Below are positions 1 to 7,673 of a DNA stretch of 64,000 bases, one piece after another (within the stretch, counting starts at the first letter, position 1; each line of letters starts with the position of its first letter). The stretch is from Pelagibacterium halotolerans B2. Its GTDB lineage: Bacteria > Pseudomonadota > Alphaproteobacteria > Rhizobiales > Devosiaceae. Location: contig NC_016078.1 in assembly GCF_000230555.1 (NCBI RefSeq), forward strand, positions 248,001-312,000, written 5' to 3'. The notes under the pieces were generated by a model that worked only from the letters and a program-made list of their open reading frames with translations, was not told the origin of the DNA and did not search any database. A program made the position numbers and the translations under genes.

Positions 1-1
1 G

Positions 2-892
2 CTCCGCCATCTTTCCTGCTTTGTCGAAACCGACAGGCATGGCGGCGTTGTGCCCGCCGCCGAGGCGTTGGGGCTGTCCCAGCCCGCCATTTCCAAATCG
101 CTGGCCGAACTCGAAGACATTCTTGGCGTTGCCCTGTTCGATCGCTCCCGCCGCAAGCTGGCGCTCACCGAATACGGTGCCCAGTTCCTGCGCTATGCCA
201 ATGCCGCCATCGCGGCGCTTCGCCAGGGTGTTGAATCCGTGTCGCTCGCCAGCCATGCCGATGCCGTGGTGCGGCTCGGCGCGCTGCCCACCGTGGAGGT
301 CGAAGTCGTGCCGCGCGCCGTGGCGCGTTTTGCCATGGGCCCGCTCGCCGCCCGCCTGCATGTGGAAAGCGGCCCCAGCCCGCACCTTCTGGGCCTGCTG
401 CGCGCCGGCGCCATCGATCTTGTCGTTGGCCGCATGCCCGCGCCCGATGTCATGGCCGGGCTCAGTTTCGAGCATCTTTATTCCGAACCGCTGGTTCTCG
501 CCGTCCGCCCCGACCACCCGCTGCTTGAAGAGCCCGAACCCTCCTTGCGCATGGTCGAACCGTTCCCCGCGCTCGTCCCGCCGCGCGGCGCCATCATCCG
601 CCAGACCGTCGAAACAGTGCTCCTCGCCGCCGGGATCACCCACCTGCCGCGCGAGATCGAAACGGTGTCGAACTCGTTTGGCCGCGCCTATGCGCTTTTG
701 AGCGATGCCGTATGGTTCATCTCCCGCTCGGTGGTCGCCGCCGACCTGCAGAGCGGCGCGCTGGCCGCTCTCGATGTCGATATGTCCGCCAGCTACGGCG
801 CCATCGGCATCACCACCCGCGCCGGCGCCGAACTCGACCTGCCCACAGCCGCCTTCATTGCCGCAGTCCGCGAGGTGGTCAGCCGACGATAA
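2..892 (+). CDS. LysR-family transcriptional regulator, 5' end cut by the window edge (PcaQ-like)
   Basis: A LysR-type regulator whose first codons lie before the window; the frame is open from base 2. The visible N-terminus is a winged helix-turn-helix (AAEALGLSQPAISKSLAELE), followed by the usual linker helix and a periplasmic-binding-protein-like effector domain up to the C-terminus. The internal ATG at 50 would cut into the DNA-binding domain, so it is not the true start. The HTH and first strand of the effector domain resemble PcaQ-type regulators of aromatic catabolism, but no pca genes are visible here, so the inducer is unknown. The gene converges on the VOC gene, with 2 bp between the stop codons. 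Confidence 0.85.
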   Translation, partial: LRHLSCFVETDRHGGVVPAAEALGLSQPAISKSLAELEDILGVALFDRSRRKLALTEYGAQFLRYANAAIAALRQGVESVSLASHADAVVRLGALPTVEVEVVPRAVARFAMGPLAARLHVESGPSPHLLGLLRAGAIDLVVGRMPAPDVMAGLSFEHLYSEPLVLAVRPDHPLLEEPEPSLRMVEPFPALVPPRGAIIRQTVETVLLAAGITHLPREIETVSNSFGRAYALLSDAVWFISRSVVAADLQSGALAALDVDMSASYGAIGITTRAGAELDLPTAAFIAAVREVVSRR

Positions 893-894
893 GA

Positions 895-1311
895 CTATTT
901 GGCAAACACGCCGGCGAAGTCTGCAAAGCCTTTGACCTCGATCGGATTGCCCGATGGGTCGGTAAAAAACATCGTCCGCTGTTCGCCCGGTTCGCCCTCG
1001 AACCGCACAACCGGTGGAATGTCGAACGCTATCCCGGCGTCCTCGAGGCGCGTGGCCAGCGCTTTCCAGTCATCGAGCGGCAGGACCACGCCCAGATGCG
1101 GCATCATCACCATGTGATCGCCCACCTTGCCGGTGCGGGTCGTTTTGAACGGGTCGCCCAGATGCAGGGAGATCTGATGCCCGAAAAAATCGAAATCGAC
1201 CCAGGTTTCGGTTGAGCGCCCTTCGGCGCATCCCAGCACCCCGCCGTAAAATCGCCGCGCCGCATCCAGGTCGGTCACGTGATAGGCCAGGTGAAAAACC
1301 GATTGAGCCAT
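895..1311 (-). CDS. VOC-superfamily (glyoxalase/dioxygenase-like) protein
   Basis: A 138-residue protein with two beta-alpha-beta-beta-beta modules of the vicinal oxygen chelate fold. It opens with FHLAYHVTDLDAARRFYGG and carries the module-two signature FFTDPSGNPIEVKGF near residue 120. His and Glu residues at the usual metal positions (H8 region, E about 127) suggest a metal-dependent enzyme related to extradiol dioxygenases or glyoxalases, but the substrate cannot be read from sequence. Length fits a single-chain VOC enzyme. It is probably transcribed alone. Confidence 0.82.
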   Translation of the reverse strand: MAQSVFHLAYHVTDLDAARRFYGGVLGCAEGRSTETWVDFDFFGHQISLHLGDPFKTTRTGKVGDHMVMMPHLGVVLPLDDWKALATRLEDAGIAFDIPPVVRFEGEPGEQRTMFFTDPSGNPIEVKGFADFAGVFAK

Positions 1312-1335
1312 TATGCTCCCCCCTCTTCTTGAAAA

Positions 1336-1935
1336 TCAGCCCCGCACCGCGTTGCGCGGCGAGGTCTGGCTCTGCCGGGCCCGCCGCCGCTCCAGCCGTG
1401 CCTTGCGCGCGCGCTGGAACCCGCTCACCAGCCCGCGCACGATGACGTAAAAAAACACCCAGCAGAAAATGGCCACCGGCAGGGCGCCTATCATCATGGT
1501 CTGGAACAGCGGCAGGATGGCGCCCAGGTCGAGCGAGAAAAATCCGCCTGAAAGCGCCGTGGTGTCGGAATGGCGCATCACCGCCGCCGGGTCGTCGGGA
1601 AACAGTGCGGCGCGGATCGTCGAGCCGAACTGGAACGAGAGCGAGAAAAACAGCGGAAAGGTGATGGGATTGCCCCACGCCGTGCCGATCGCTGCTGCCA
1701 GCATGTTACCCCGCGTCACGAATGCAAGCACGAACCCCAGGAAAAAATGCAGTCCGATCAGCGGAAACACCGACACGGCAGCGCCCGAGGCGACGCCCGC
1801 CGCAATGGCGTGCGGGCTTGCCGTCAGCCGCAATACGCGCTTTTGCAGATAGGTGAAATAGCGCCTGATCCCCATCCGGGGCCAGACGGCATTCCGCATC
1901 CGCGAGCGCCAGTCTTTCTTGCGCCTGTTGTCCAT
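1336..1935 (-). CDS. DUF2062 domain membrane protein
   Basis: A 199-residue protein with a basic N-terminus followed by two or three hydrophobic segments (around residues 55-75, 85-105 and 145-170). The glycine-rich signature AAGVASGAAVSVFPLIGLHF, followed by GTAWGNPITFPLFF, is typical of DUF2062. The start at 1935 (MDNRRKKDW) was preferred over the in-frame start at 2001 because the upstream extension has no family resemblance. In other proteobacteria DUF2062 proteins are inner-membrane proteins of unknown biochemical role. The gene is divergent from the phosphate transporter. Confidence 0.8.
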   Translation of the reverse strand: MDNRRKKDWRSRMRNAVWPRMGIRRYFTYLQKRVLRLTASPHAIAAGVASGAAVSVFPLIGLHFFLGFVLAFVTRGNMLAAAIGTAWGNPITFPLFFSLSFQFGSTIRAALFPDDPAAVMRHSDTTALSGGFFSLDLGAILPLFQTMMIGALPVAIFCWVFFYVIVRGLVSGFQRARKARLERRRARQSQTSPRNAVRG

Positions 1936-2148
1936 TAACGCCGATTGTCCTTCATATCGGGAACAAAGGGTAACCCTGAATGGGGTGCCACGGCCAGACA
2001 TTTGCGAAGGGGTGTGGCGGTTTTGCGCATACGCGGTAAAACAGACCTCAACGGGCGCCTTTTATGACGAAATCGTCACAATCGCTGTGGCCAAGCCGCT
2101 TCATGTTCGCTATGGCCAGAACGATCCGACAAGCCTTCCAGGAGCCCC

Positions 2149-3651
2149 ATGTCCAAGTCAGCCATCGACAAGGATTTAAAGCGCGTCCGGCAATTGCGTG
2201 AAGCCACCGAGGACAGCTCGCGTGCCATGGCCGCTCCGGGCATTGCGCTTGTCTTCCTGCTCGCCGCCCTCGTCTGGGCCAGTTTCGCCGTTGCGTCGGG
2301 CCCCCTGAGCTATCTCGTCATCATCGCCACGGTCATCGCTGCCTATATGGCGCTCAATATCGGCGCCAATGACGTCGCCAACAATATGGGCCCGGCGGTG
2401 GGGTCCAAGGCGCTCACCATGACCGGCGCCCTGGCCATCGCCGCCATCTGTGAGGCGGCAGGCGCGCTTCTGGCCGGTGGCGACGTGGTCTCCACCATCT
2501 CGCGCGACATCATCGTGCCCGGCGCCCATATCGATGGCACCGCTTTCATCATGGTCATGATGGCTGCGCTCTTGTCCTCGGCGCTCTGGGTCAATCTCGC
2601 CACCATCATCGGCGCGCCGGTGTCCACCACCCATGCGGTGGTCGGCGGCGTGGTCGGGGCGGGGGTGGCCGCGGCCGGGTTTTCCGCCATCATCTGGCCC
2701 ACCATCGCCAAGATCGCAGCAAGCTGGGTCATTTCCCCGCTCATGGGCGGCCTGCTCGCCGCCGTTCTGCTCACGGTCATCAATTTCACCATTCTGCGCC
2801 AGAAGGAAAAGGTGCTTTCCGCGCGCATATGGGTGCCGGTTCTGGTTGGCGTGATGATCGGCATCTTCGCCATGTACATGTCCATGAAGGGTCTTTCCCG
2901 CGTCTGGAAGCCACAGGGCCATATCGTGCTGTTGATCGGTCTTGTTGCCGGCGGTCTGGGCTGGCTCGCCGCCCAGCCGTGGGTGCGGGCGCGGACCGAG
3001 GGCATGGACAACACCAACAAGCAGGTTGGAACGCTGTTTCGCCTGCCCCTGATCTTTGCGACCGCGCTCCTGTCCTTCGCCCACGGTGCCAATGACGTCG
3101 CCAACGCCGTCGGCCCGCTTGCCGCCATCGTCTCGGCAGTGCAGAACGGCGATGTCGGAGGGTCGGTGGCCCTGCCCATCTGGGTGCTGGCCATCGGCGC
3201 GCTGGGGCTGGCGCTCGGGCTGGCGCTGTTCGGCCCGCGCCTCATCCGCACGGTGGGCGAAAAGATCACCAAGCTCAATGAAATCCGCGGCTATTGCGTC
3301 GCGCTTTCGGCGGCCGCGACGGTTCTGGTCGCCTCGGCACTGGGCCTGCCGGTTTCCTCCACCCATATCGCGGTGGGCGCCGTGTTCGGGGTGGGGTTCC
3401 TGCGTGAAGGGTTTTCCAATCAGGGCATCCGCAACAAGGCCGTCAGCCCCGAAGGCGTCTTCCTGCGCACCGACCACCTCAACAAGACCGCCGAGGAAGC
3501 CGTCGCCAATTACCAGAAACGCCAGCGGCGCTATCTGGTCCGCCGCCAGCACGCCTTCTCCATCGGCGCCGCCTGGGTCATCACCGTCCCCGCCGCCGCA
3601 TTGCTCGCCGCAGGGATTTTCTGGGGCATGGTGCTTCTGTTCGGGCTCTAG
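2149..3651 (+). CDS. pit: Inorganic phosphate transporter, PiT family
   Basis: A 500-residue polytopic membrane protein of the PiT family (low-affinity, cation-coupled phosphate uptake). The family's inverted duplication is clear: GANDVANNMGPAVGSKALT at residues 72-90 and HGANDVANAVGPLAAIVSA near residue 312. Two PVSSTH/PVSTTH motifs contribute to the phosphate site. A cytoplasmic N-terminal stretch of about 30 residues and a basic loop near residue 450 flank 10 or so helices. The start follows a GGAGCC-type ribosome-binding site. No Pho box was seen upstream, in contrast to pstS at 47 kb, which fits a constitutive housekeeping transporter complementing the inducible Pst system. Confidence 0.93.
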   Translation: MSKSAIDKDLKRVRQLREATEDSSRAMAAPGIALVFLLAALVWASFAVASGPLSYLVIIATVIAAYMALNIGANDVANNMGPAVGSKALTMTGALAIAAICEAAGALLAGGDVVSTISRDIIVPGAHIDGTAFIMVMMAALLSSALWVNLATIIGAPVSTTHAVVGGVVGAGVAAAGFSAIIWPTIAKIAASWVISPLMGGLLAAVLLTVINFTILRQKEKVLSARIWVPVLVGVMIGIFAMYMSMKGLSRVWKPQGHIVLLIGLVAGGLGWLAAQPWVRARTEGMDNTNKQVGTLFRLPLIFATALLSFAHGANDVANAVGPLAAIVSAVQNGDVGGSVALPIWVLAIGALGLALGLALFGPRLIRTVGEKITKLNEIRGYCVALSAAATVLVASALGLPVSSTHIAVGAVFGVGFLREGFSNQGIRNKAVSPEGVFLRTDHLNKTAEEAVANYQKRQRRYLVRRQHAFSIGAAWVITVPAAALLAAGIFWGMVLLFGL

Positions 3652-3653
3652 TC

Positions 3654-3813
3654 TAGCCCGTCATGCCTGCAGCGGTGCGCGCCGTGAGACAGAACCGGAC
3701 GAGCGCAGCGAGGCCCCGGCCAACTTTTTGGCCGCGCCGTCGCAGGCGCAGCGGAAGGCATAGGGCGGCCTTAGCCCGTCATGCCTGCAGCGGTGCGCGC
3801 CGTGAGACAGAAC
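3654..3813. repeat. 42-bp perfect direct repeat (3654-3695 and 3772-3813) around a hairpin
   Basis: Bases 3654-3695 and 3772-3813 are identical over 42 bp, 118 bp apart. The right copy contains the last codons and stop of the Nudix gene (ending SVSRRAPLQA on the minus strand); the left copy lies 3 bp past the pit stop. The 76 bp between them hold a hairpin, GGCCAA-CTTT-TTGGCC, at 3718-3733. The layout matches the unit downstream of iolB at 15.8-16.0 kb. Confidence 0.9.
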
Positions 3814-4273
3814 GAGACGTTTCCCTCTGCGCCAGCGCCAGGGCGACATCGGCCAGCCCGTCATGGGTTATCAGCCGCTTGGCCTCGGGCAGAACCGCCC
3901 AGTGACGATAGCGCTGGCCCATTTCCTTCCAGTCCTCGCGCTGATCGGTGACCAGCAGCGGAAACATCTTGACCTCGATGGGCTGGGGCCGTTCCTCGGT
4001 CACCGGGAGAAAATACGAGCCGATCGGTGTGGTCTCGATCTCGCCCACCACGCCCGCTTCCTCATAGGCTTCGAGCTCGGCGCTTTCCCAGGGCGTCTTG
4101 CCCTCCATCTGCCGGCCCTTTGGGAAGATCCACTTCCCCCGCCCGCGCGAGGTGATGAGCAGCACCACCAATTGCCCGTCCACCATCCTGTAGGGCAGCG
4201 CGCCGAATTGCGGCCCCACCGGCTCGGCGGGGGGCTTGGCAAAAAAGCGGGACCAAAGGCGCATGGGCATCAA
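3779..4273 (-). CDS. NUDIX hydrolase
   Basis: A 164-residue Nudix pyrophosphohydrolase resembling the diphosphoinositol/diadenosine polyphosphate (DIPP/Aps-like) branch: the box is preceded by WIFPKG and ends in EAYEEAGVVG. Against the consensus GX5EX7REUXEEXGU, the box (about residues 52-74) has K in place of the first E and L in place of R, while the metal-binding ExxEE core is kept, so activity is plausible. The last ten residues (SVSRRAPLQA) lie inside a 42-bp repeat duplicated just downstream, so the C-terminus may have been reshaped by insertion of the repeat. Starts at 4273, 4270 or 4264 cannot be separated. Confidence 0.85.
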   Translation of the reverse strand: MMPMRLWSRFFAKPPAEPVGPQFGALPYRMVDGQLVVLLITSRGRGKWIFPKGRQMEGKTPWESAELEAYEEAGVVGEIETTPIGSYFLPVTEERPQPIEVKMFPLLVTDQREDWKEMGQRYRHWAVLPEAKRLITHDGLADVALALAQRETSRSVSRRAPLQA

Positions 4274-4323
4274 GGCGACTCCATCCGGAAGAATCTGAAT
4301 CTAGGCTGATTTGGCCGGAGAGG

Positions 4324-4566
4324 TCAAAGCTTCGGATTGCCGTCGACCGGATGTTCGAGCTTTTGCGCAATCCACATCTTGATAAGCGATTGGCGGGTAA
4401 CGCCGAGCCGTTTGGCCTGCCGGTCCAGCCCCTCCACGACCCACGCGGGAAAATCGACATTGACCCGGCGCGATTCGAGATTGGGACGGCGCGCCCGCGC
4501 AAAATCGAGGGCGCCCTCTATATCCTCGCCGGCTTCGAACTTGGTGTCGAATTCAGAGGCTTTCAT
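4324..4566 (-). CDS. brnA: BrnA-type antitoxin (ribbon-helix-helix)
   Basis: An 80-residue protein with an acidic N-terminus and a C-terminal ribbon-helix-helix segment (RRVNVDFPAWVVEGLDRQAK, then GVTRQSLIKMWIAQKL). This is the layout of BrnA/CopG-like antitoxins, which neutralise BrnT and bind the operon promoter. The start at 4566 lies 14 bp inside the upstream toxin gene, typical of translational coupling in a toxin-first brnTA operon. The longer open frame up to 4788 runs antisense-free through brnT and has no family resemblance, so it was not used. Confidence 0.85.
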   Translation of the reverse strand: MKASEFDTKFEAGEDIEGALDFARARRPNLESRRVNVDFPAWVVEGLDRQAKRLGVTRQSLIKMWIAQKLEHPVDGNPKL

Positions 4567-4816
4567 AATATGCGATCTCCTGATCTCGGGCACGGCGCAC
4601 CGATATGATGCGAACGGCCGCGCCCCGATATGTGATGACTGCCGCCCAGTGCCGGTCGCCGATTTTCCCGATGACCAGAAATCGAGGTTCATCGGTGGTG
4701 CGGGCCGGAATTTCCAGCGCCAACTCGTCCGCCCACAGTGCTTGCGCGGCTTCGAAATCGATTCCGTGCTTTTCCAGGTTGGCAGCACTCTGGGCCGGAT
4801 CGTATTCGAAAATCAT
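4553..4816 (-). CDS. brnT: BrnT family toxin (RelE-like ribonuclease)
   Basis: An 87-residue BrnT toxin. It begins with FEYDPAQSAANLEKHGIDFE and has the family's central strand pattern (FLVIGKIGDRHWAAVITYR), ending in IISVRRARDQEIAYYESL with the conserved R-x-A-R and E-x-x-x-Y residues. BrnT toxins inhibit translation by mRNA cleavage. It is the first gene of the brnT-brnA operon and overlaps brnA by 14 bp. A palindrome just upstream is a candidate autoregulatory operator. The pair is probably chromosomal cargo acquired by transfer, as is usual for such modules, although no transfer signature is visible here. Confidence 0.88.
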   Translation of the reverse strand: MIFEYDPAQSAANLEKHGIDFEAAQALWADELALEIPARTTDEPRFLVIGKIGDRHWAAVITYRGAAVRIISVRRARDQEIAYYESL

Positions 4817-4826
4817 GGCTAAAAAT

Positions 4827-4843
4827 AGTATAGAAATTATACT
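4827..4843. promoter_or_regulatory. Palindromic candidate operator/promoter of brnTA
   Basis: AGTATA-GAAAT-TATACT is a perfect 6-bp inverted repeat with a 5-bp centre, starting 11 bp upstream of the brnT start. On the minus strand it includes TATAAT, a good -10 hexamer. BrnA antitoxins repress their own promoter, so this is the obvious site; binding is inferred. Confidence 0.5.
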
Positions 4844-4955
4844 TGTTCAATATGGCGCAGACAGAGTTTGCGTTGGCGGCGACTCTCACTAGATTGGCGA
4901 AGATGGCATCCGCCACCTCGAATCACCAACCCAATCCCGGAGCAGGCACAAGGCG

Positions 4956-6467
4956 ATGACCGTCGAAATCGACATGGGCACGACAAAATCGGCGACGCCC
5001 GCAAAGCTCGATCTCGAGGAATTGCTGGCCACCCGCCTGCTCGTGCAGGGCAATTCGGGCTCGGGCAAATCCCACCTTCTGCGCCGCCTCCTCGAACAGA
5101 GCGCCCCCTGGGTGCAGCAATGCGTCATCGACCCCGAGGGCGATTTCGTGACCCTTGCCGATAAGTTCGGTCATGTGGTCGTCGAGGCCGATCGCTCCGA
5201 GCATGAACTGACCCGCATCGCCGGCCGCATCCGTCAGCACCGCGTCTCGGTCGTTCTTTCCCTCGAAGGGCTGGAAGCCGAAGCCCAGATGCGCGCGGCG
5301 GCTGCCTTCCTTGGCGGGCTTTTCGATGCCGACCGCGATTTCTGGTATCCCATGCTGGTCGTTGTCGACGAGGCCCAGCTCTTTGCGCCCTCTTCGGGCG
5401 GCGAAGTCTCCGACGAGGCGCGCAAGCTTTCCCTCGGCGCCATGACCAACCTCATGTGCCGTGGCCGTAAGCGCGGCCTTGCCGGCGTCATCGCCACCCA
5501 GCGCCTCGCCAAGCTGGCCAAGAACGTCGCCGCCGAAGCGTCGAACTTTTTGATGGGCCGCACCTTCCTCGATATCGACATGGCCCGGGCCGGCGATCTT
5601 TTGGGCATGGACCGGCGCGGCACCGAAATGTTCCGCGATCTCGAAAAGGGCAATTTCGTTGCGCTTGGTCCCGCGCTCGCGCGCCGCCCGCTGCCCATCC
5701 GGATCGGCGCCGTCCAAACCAGTGCCCGCTCCACATCGCCCAAGCTCATGCCGCTCCCCGAAACCGACGCCGACGCCGCCGACCTCATTTTCACCCCCGG
5801 CGCCGAGGAGGAAACCCGCCCTCTCCCGCGCCGCACCGTCCAGCCTGCGCCGCGCCCCACCGCCGATATTCTGGCCCAATTGAGCCAGCCCGTTCCCAAA
5901 GCCGAAGTCGAACCGGCCAGCCTGTTCCCGGAAATCGACGAGGCCGAGCGCGCCGCCCTGATCGATGCCGTGCTTGTCGAAATCCTCGAGGACCCTGATG
6001 CCAGCTTCCGCTCGGTCGCCGTGCTCTATCAGGATTTCCTGGTCCGTTGCCGCATTCGCCGCGTGCCGGGCACCCCGCCCGATCTCAATGATTTCAAGCG
6101 CCGCTTCGCCGTCGCCCGCGCCGGGGTCGATACCGCCGCCGCCGAATCCGATGTCTGGCAGACCGCCCTCGATCTGGCCCGCACACTGCCCGAAGACTTG
6201 CAGGGCGTATTCCTCATGGTCGCCCGCGCGGCGGTGGAAAAACTGCCCTGTCCGTCCGATGCCACCTTGGCCCGCGCCTATGGCTCGCACTCGGCTTCGC
6301 GCGCCCGACGGCTTCTGACCTTTTTCGAGGATCGCGGCCTGATCGTTCTGCGCGAGGATTTCTCTTCCCGCCGCATCGCCGCTTTCCCCGACCTCGCTTG
6401 CGAAACCGCCCCCGGCGACGCCAACGCCCCCGCCGAAACCCCCGACGGCAGGGCAGCGGCGGAGTAG
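4956..6467 (+). CDS. HerA-like ATPase (DUF87 helicase domain)
   Basis: A 503-residue P-loop ATPase. Walker A is GNSGSGKS at residues 32-39 and Walker B is LVVVDEAQLF near residue 134, followed by an RGRKRGLAGVIATQRLAKL sensor segment and an EASNFLMGRTFLDIDMARA segment as in HerA/DUF87 proteins. After the ATPase domain (to about residue 255) come a proline-rich linker and an alpha-helical C-terminal part with no clear family. HerA-type enzymes translocate or unwind DNA, but no nurA or recognised defence partner is adjacent, so the cellular role is open. The start at 4956 follows an AGGCGA ribosome-binding site. Confidence 0.82.
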   Translation: MTVEIDMGTTKSATPAKLDLEELLATRLLVQGNSGSGKSHLLRRLLEQSAPWVQQCVIDPEGDFVTLADKFGHVVVEADRSEHELTRIAGRIRQHRVSVVLSLEGLEAEAQMRAAAAFLGGLFDADRDFWYPMLVVVDEAQLFAPSSGGEVSDEARKLSLGAMTNLMCRGRKRGLAGVIATQRLAKLAKNVAAEASNFLMGRTFLDIDMARAGDLLGMDRRGTEMFRDLEKGNFVALGPALARRPLPIRIGAVQTSARSTSPKLMPLPETDADAADLIFTPGAEEETRPLPRRTVQPAPRPTADILAQLSQPVPKAEVEPASLFPEIDEAERAALIDAVLVEILEDPDASFRSVAVLYQDFLVRCRIRRVPGTPPDLNDFKRRFAVARAGVDTAAAESDVWQTALDLARTLPEDLQGVFLMVARAAVEKLPCPSDATLARAYGSHSASRARRLLTFFEDRGLIVLREDFSSRRIAAFPDLACETAPGDANAPAETPDGRAAAE

Positions 6468-6479
6468 GGGGCCCCGTCT

Positions 6480-6535
6480 CGTCCCCTTCCTTCGCTTCCC
6501 CGGCGAAAGCCGGGGCCCATGTGCGCTTCCGCTCT
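6480..6535. repeat. Intergenic palindromic repeat (CCCCGGCGAAAGCCGGGG class)
   Basis: A short GC-rich hairpin of the class seen at least ten times in this window: a CCCCGGC-GAAA-GCCGGGG core followed by CCATGTG. It lies between the HerA-like gene and the ROK kinase. Confidence 0.7.
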
Positions 6536-6653
6536 CTCTCGCCCCCAACTGTCATTCCTGCCTCGCCCATCCCAACCCGCCAAAATCGCCAAATCTCCGC
6601 TTTTGACGAAATCTCCCCTTGCCCACCCGACATCCCCCGCTAGGGTCGGGGGC

Positions 6654-7568
6654 ATGATCCTTGCACTCGACATCGGCGGCAGCGCCATCAAGGCCGCTTT
6701 CGCGCGCGACGCCGGTTCCATCGTCCAGATGGGCCGCATCGAAACCCCGCGCAATGATTTTTCGGCCTTCGTGGAAACCCTGCGCGGCATCCTCGCCGCC
6801 GCCCCCGAGCGCCCCGATGCGGTCTCGATTTCCATCTGCGGTGTCGTCGATATCGAGACGGGTAAGATGATCTGCGCCAACGTGCCCTGCATCGATGGCC
6901 GCGTGCTCGATGCCGATCTCTCCGAGGCCCTCGAACTCCCCGTTTCCATCGCCAATGACGCCGATTGTTTCGCGCTGGCCGAAGCCGGGCTCGGCGCGGG
7001 GCAGGGGCATGATGTGGTGTTCGGCATTATTCTGGGCACCGGCGTTGGCGGTGGTCTCGTCGTCGAAGGCCGGCTTGCCAACCGCCGGGGCGGTTACGCC
7101 GGCGAGTGGGGCCACGCAACGATCCTTGCCACAATCGCCGGCGATCCGCCCCTCGCCATCCCCCATTTCCGCTGCGGCTGCGGCCGCATGGGCTGCGTCG
7201 ATACGATAGGCGGCGCGCGCGGGCTGGAAAAGCTGCACATGCATTTGACCGGCCAGGCCCGCGACAGCCGCGAAATCGTCGTCGGCTGGGCCGGACGCGA
7301 CGAGGCGGCAACCCGCACCATGGAGATCTATGTCGATCTGGTCGCCGCCCCGCTGGCCCTTGCCATCAACATCACCGGCGCGTCCATCGTTCCTGTCGGT
7401 GGCGGCATGGCCGGGGCGCCCGGCCTGATCCCGGCGCTCGACAGTGCCGTCCGTGCCCGCATCCTGCGCAAACTCGACCGTCCGCTTATCGTCCCCGCCC
7501 AATGCGCCACCGAACCGGGCCTCGTGGGCGCCGCGCTTCTGGGCCTCGACCGGTTCGCCTATGCCTGA
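6654..7568 (+). CDS. ROK family sugar kinase
   Basis: A 304-residue ROK-fold kinase. It has an N-terminal phosphate-binding motif (LALDIGGSAIKAAF, residues 3-16), a catalytic Asp in SIANDADCFALAEAG near residue 102, a GTGVGGGLVVEG nucleotide-binding loop, and a zinc-binding cluster CGCGRMGC followed by VDTIGG near residue 175. Such kinases phosphorylate sugars or amino sugars (N-acetylglucosamine, N-acetylmannosamine, glucose, fructose); the substrate is not decidable. The start at 6654 was chosen because the fold begins there; the frame extends upstream into repeat DNA. The downstream neighbour is cutC, about 105 bp away. Confidence 0.88.
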   Translation: MILALDIGGSAIKAAFARDAGSIVQMGRIETPRNDFSAFVETLRGILAAAPERPDAVSISICGVVDIETGKMICANVPCIDGRVLDADLSEALELPVSIANDADCFALAEAGLGAGQGHDVVFGIILGTGVGGGLVVEGRLANRRGGYAGEWGHATILATIAGDPPLAIPHFRCGCGRMGCVDTIGGARGLEKLHMHLTGQARDSREIVVGWAGRDEAATRTMEIYVDLVAAPLALAINITGASIVPVGGGMAGAPGLIPALDSAVRARILRKLDRPLIVPAQCATEPGLVGAALLGLDRFAYA

Positions 7569-7604
7569 CCCTTTCTGCAAATGGCTGTGGTTGTTCTCAT
7601 CGCA

Positions 7605-7665
7605 CGCCACCAGCGCGCCCCTCGCCCCTCGCGAGAGAAGAGGGGATGGGGGTGAGGGGTGGTCT
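7605..7665. repeat. Intergenic palindromic repeat (CCCTCGCGAG/GGGTGAGGGG class)
   Basis: A CCCCTCGC-GAGAGAAG-AGGGG imperfect hairpin followed by ATGGGGGTGAGGGG, the second palindromic class of this window. It sits between the ROK kinase and cutC. Confidence 0.65.
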
Positions 7666-7673
7666 GCGCTGCC

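Noticed and set aside
2176..3552. 458-residue open frame on the minus strand
   Set aside because: Antisense shadow of the PiT transporter; composition is His/Asp/Gly/Arg-rich with no fold, as expected from high-GC codon complement.
3661..3864. 67-residue minus-strand frame downstream of the Nudix gene
   Set aside because: Built from the repeat spacer and the copied Nudix terminus, and overlaps the Nudix gene out of frame.
4923..6548. 541-residue open frame on the minus strand
   Set aside because: Shadow of the HerA-like ATPase gene; Gly/Ala/Arg-rich and without family resemblance.
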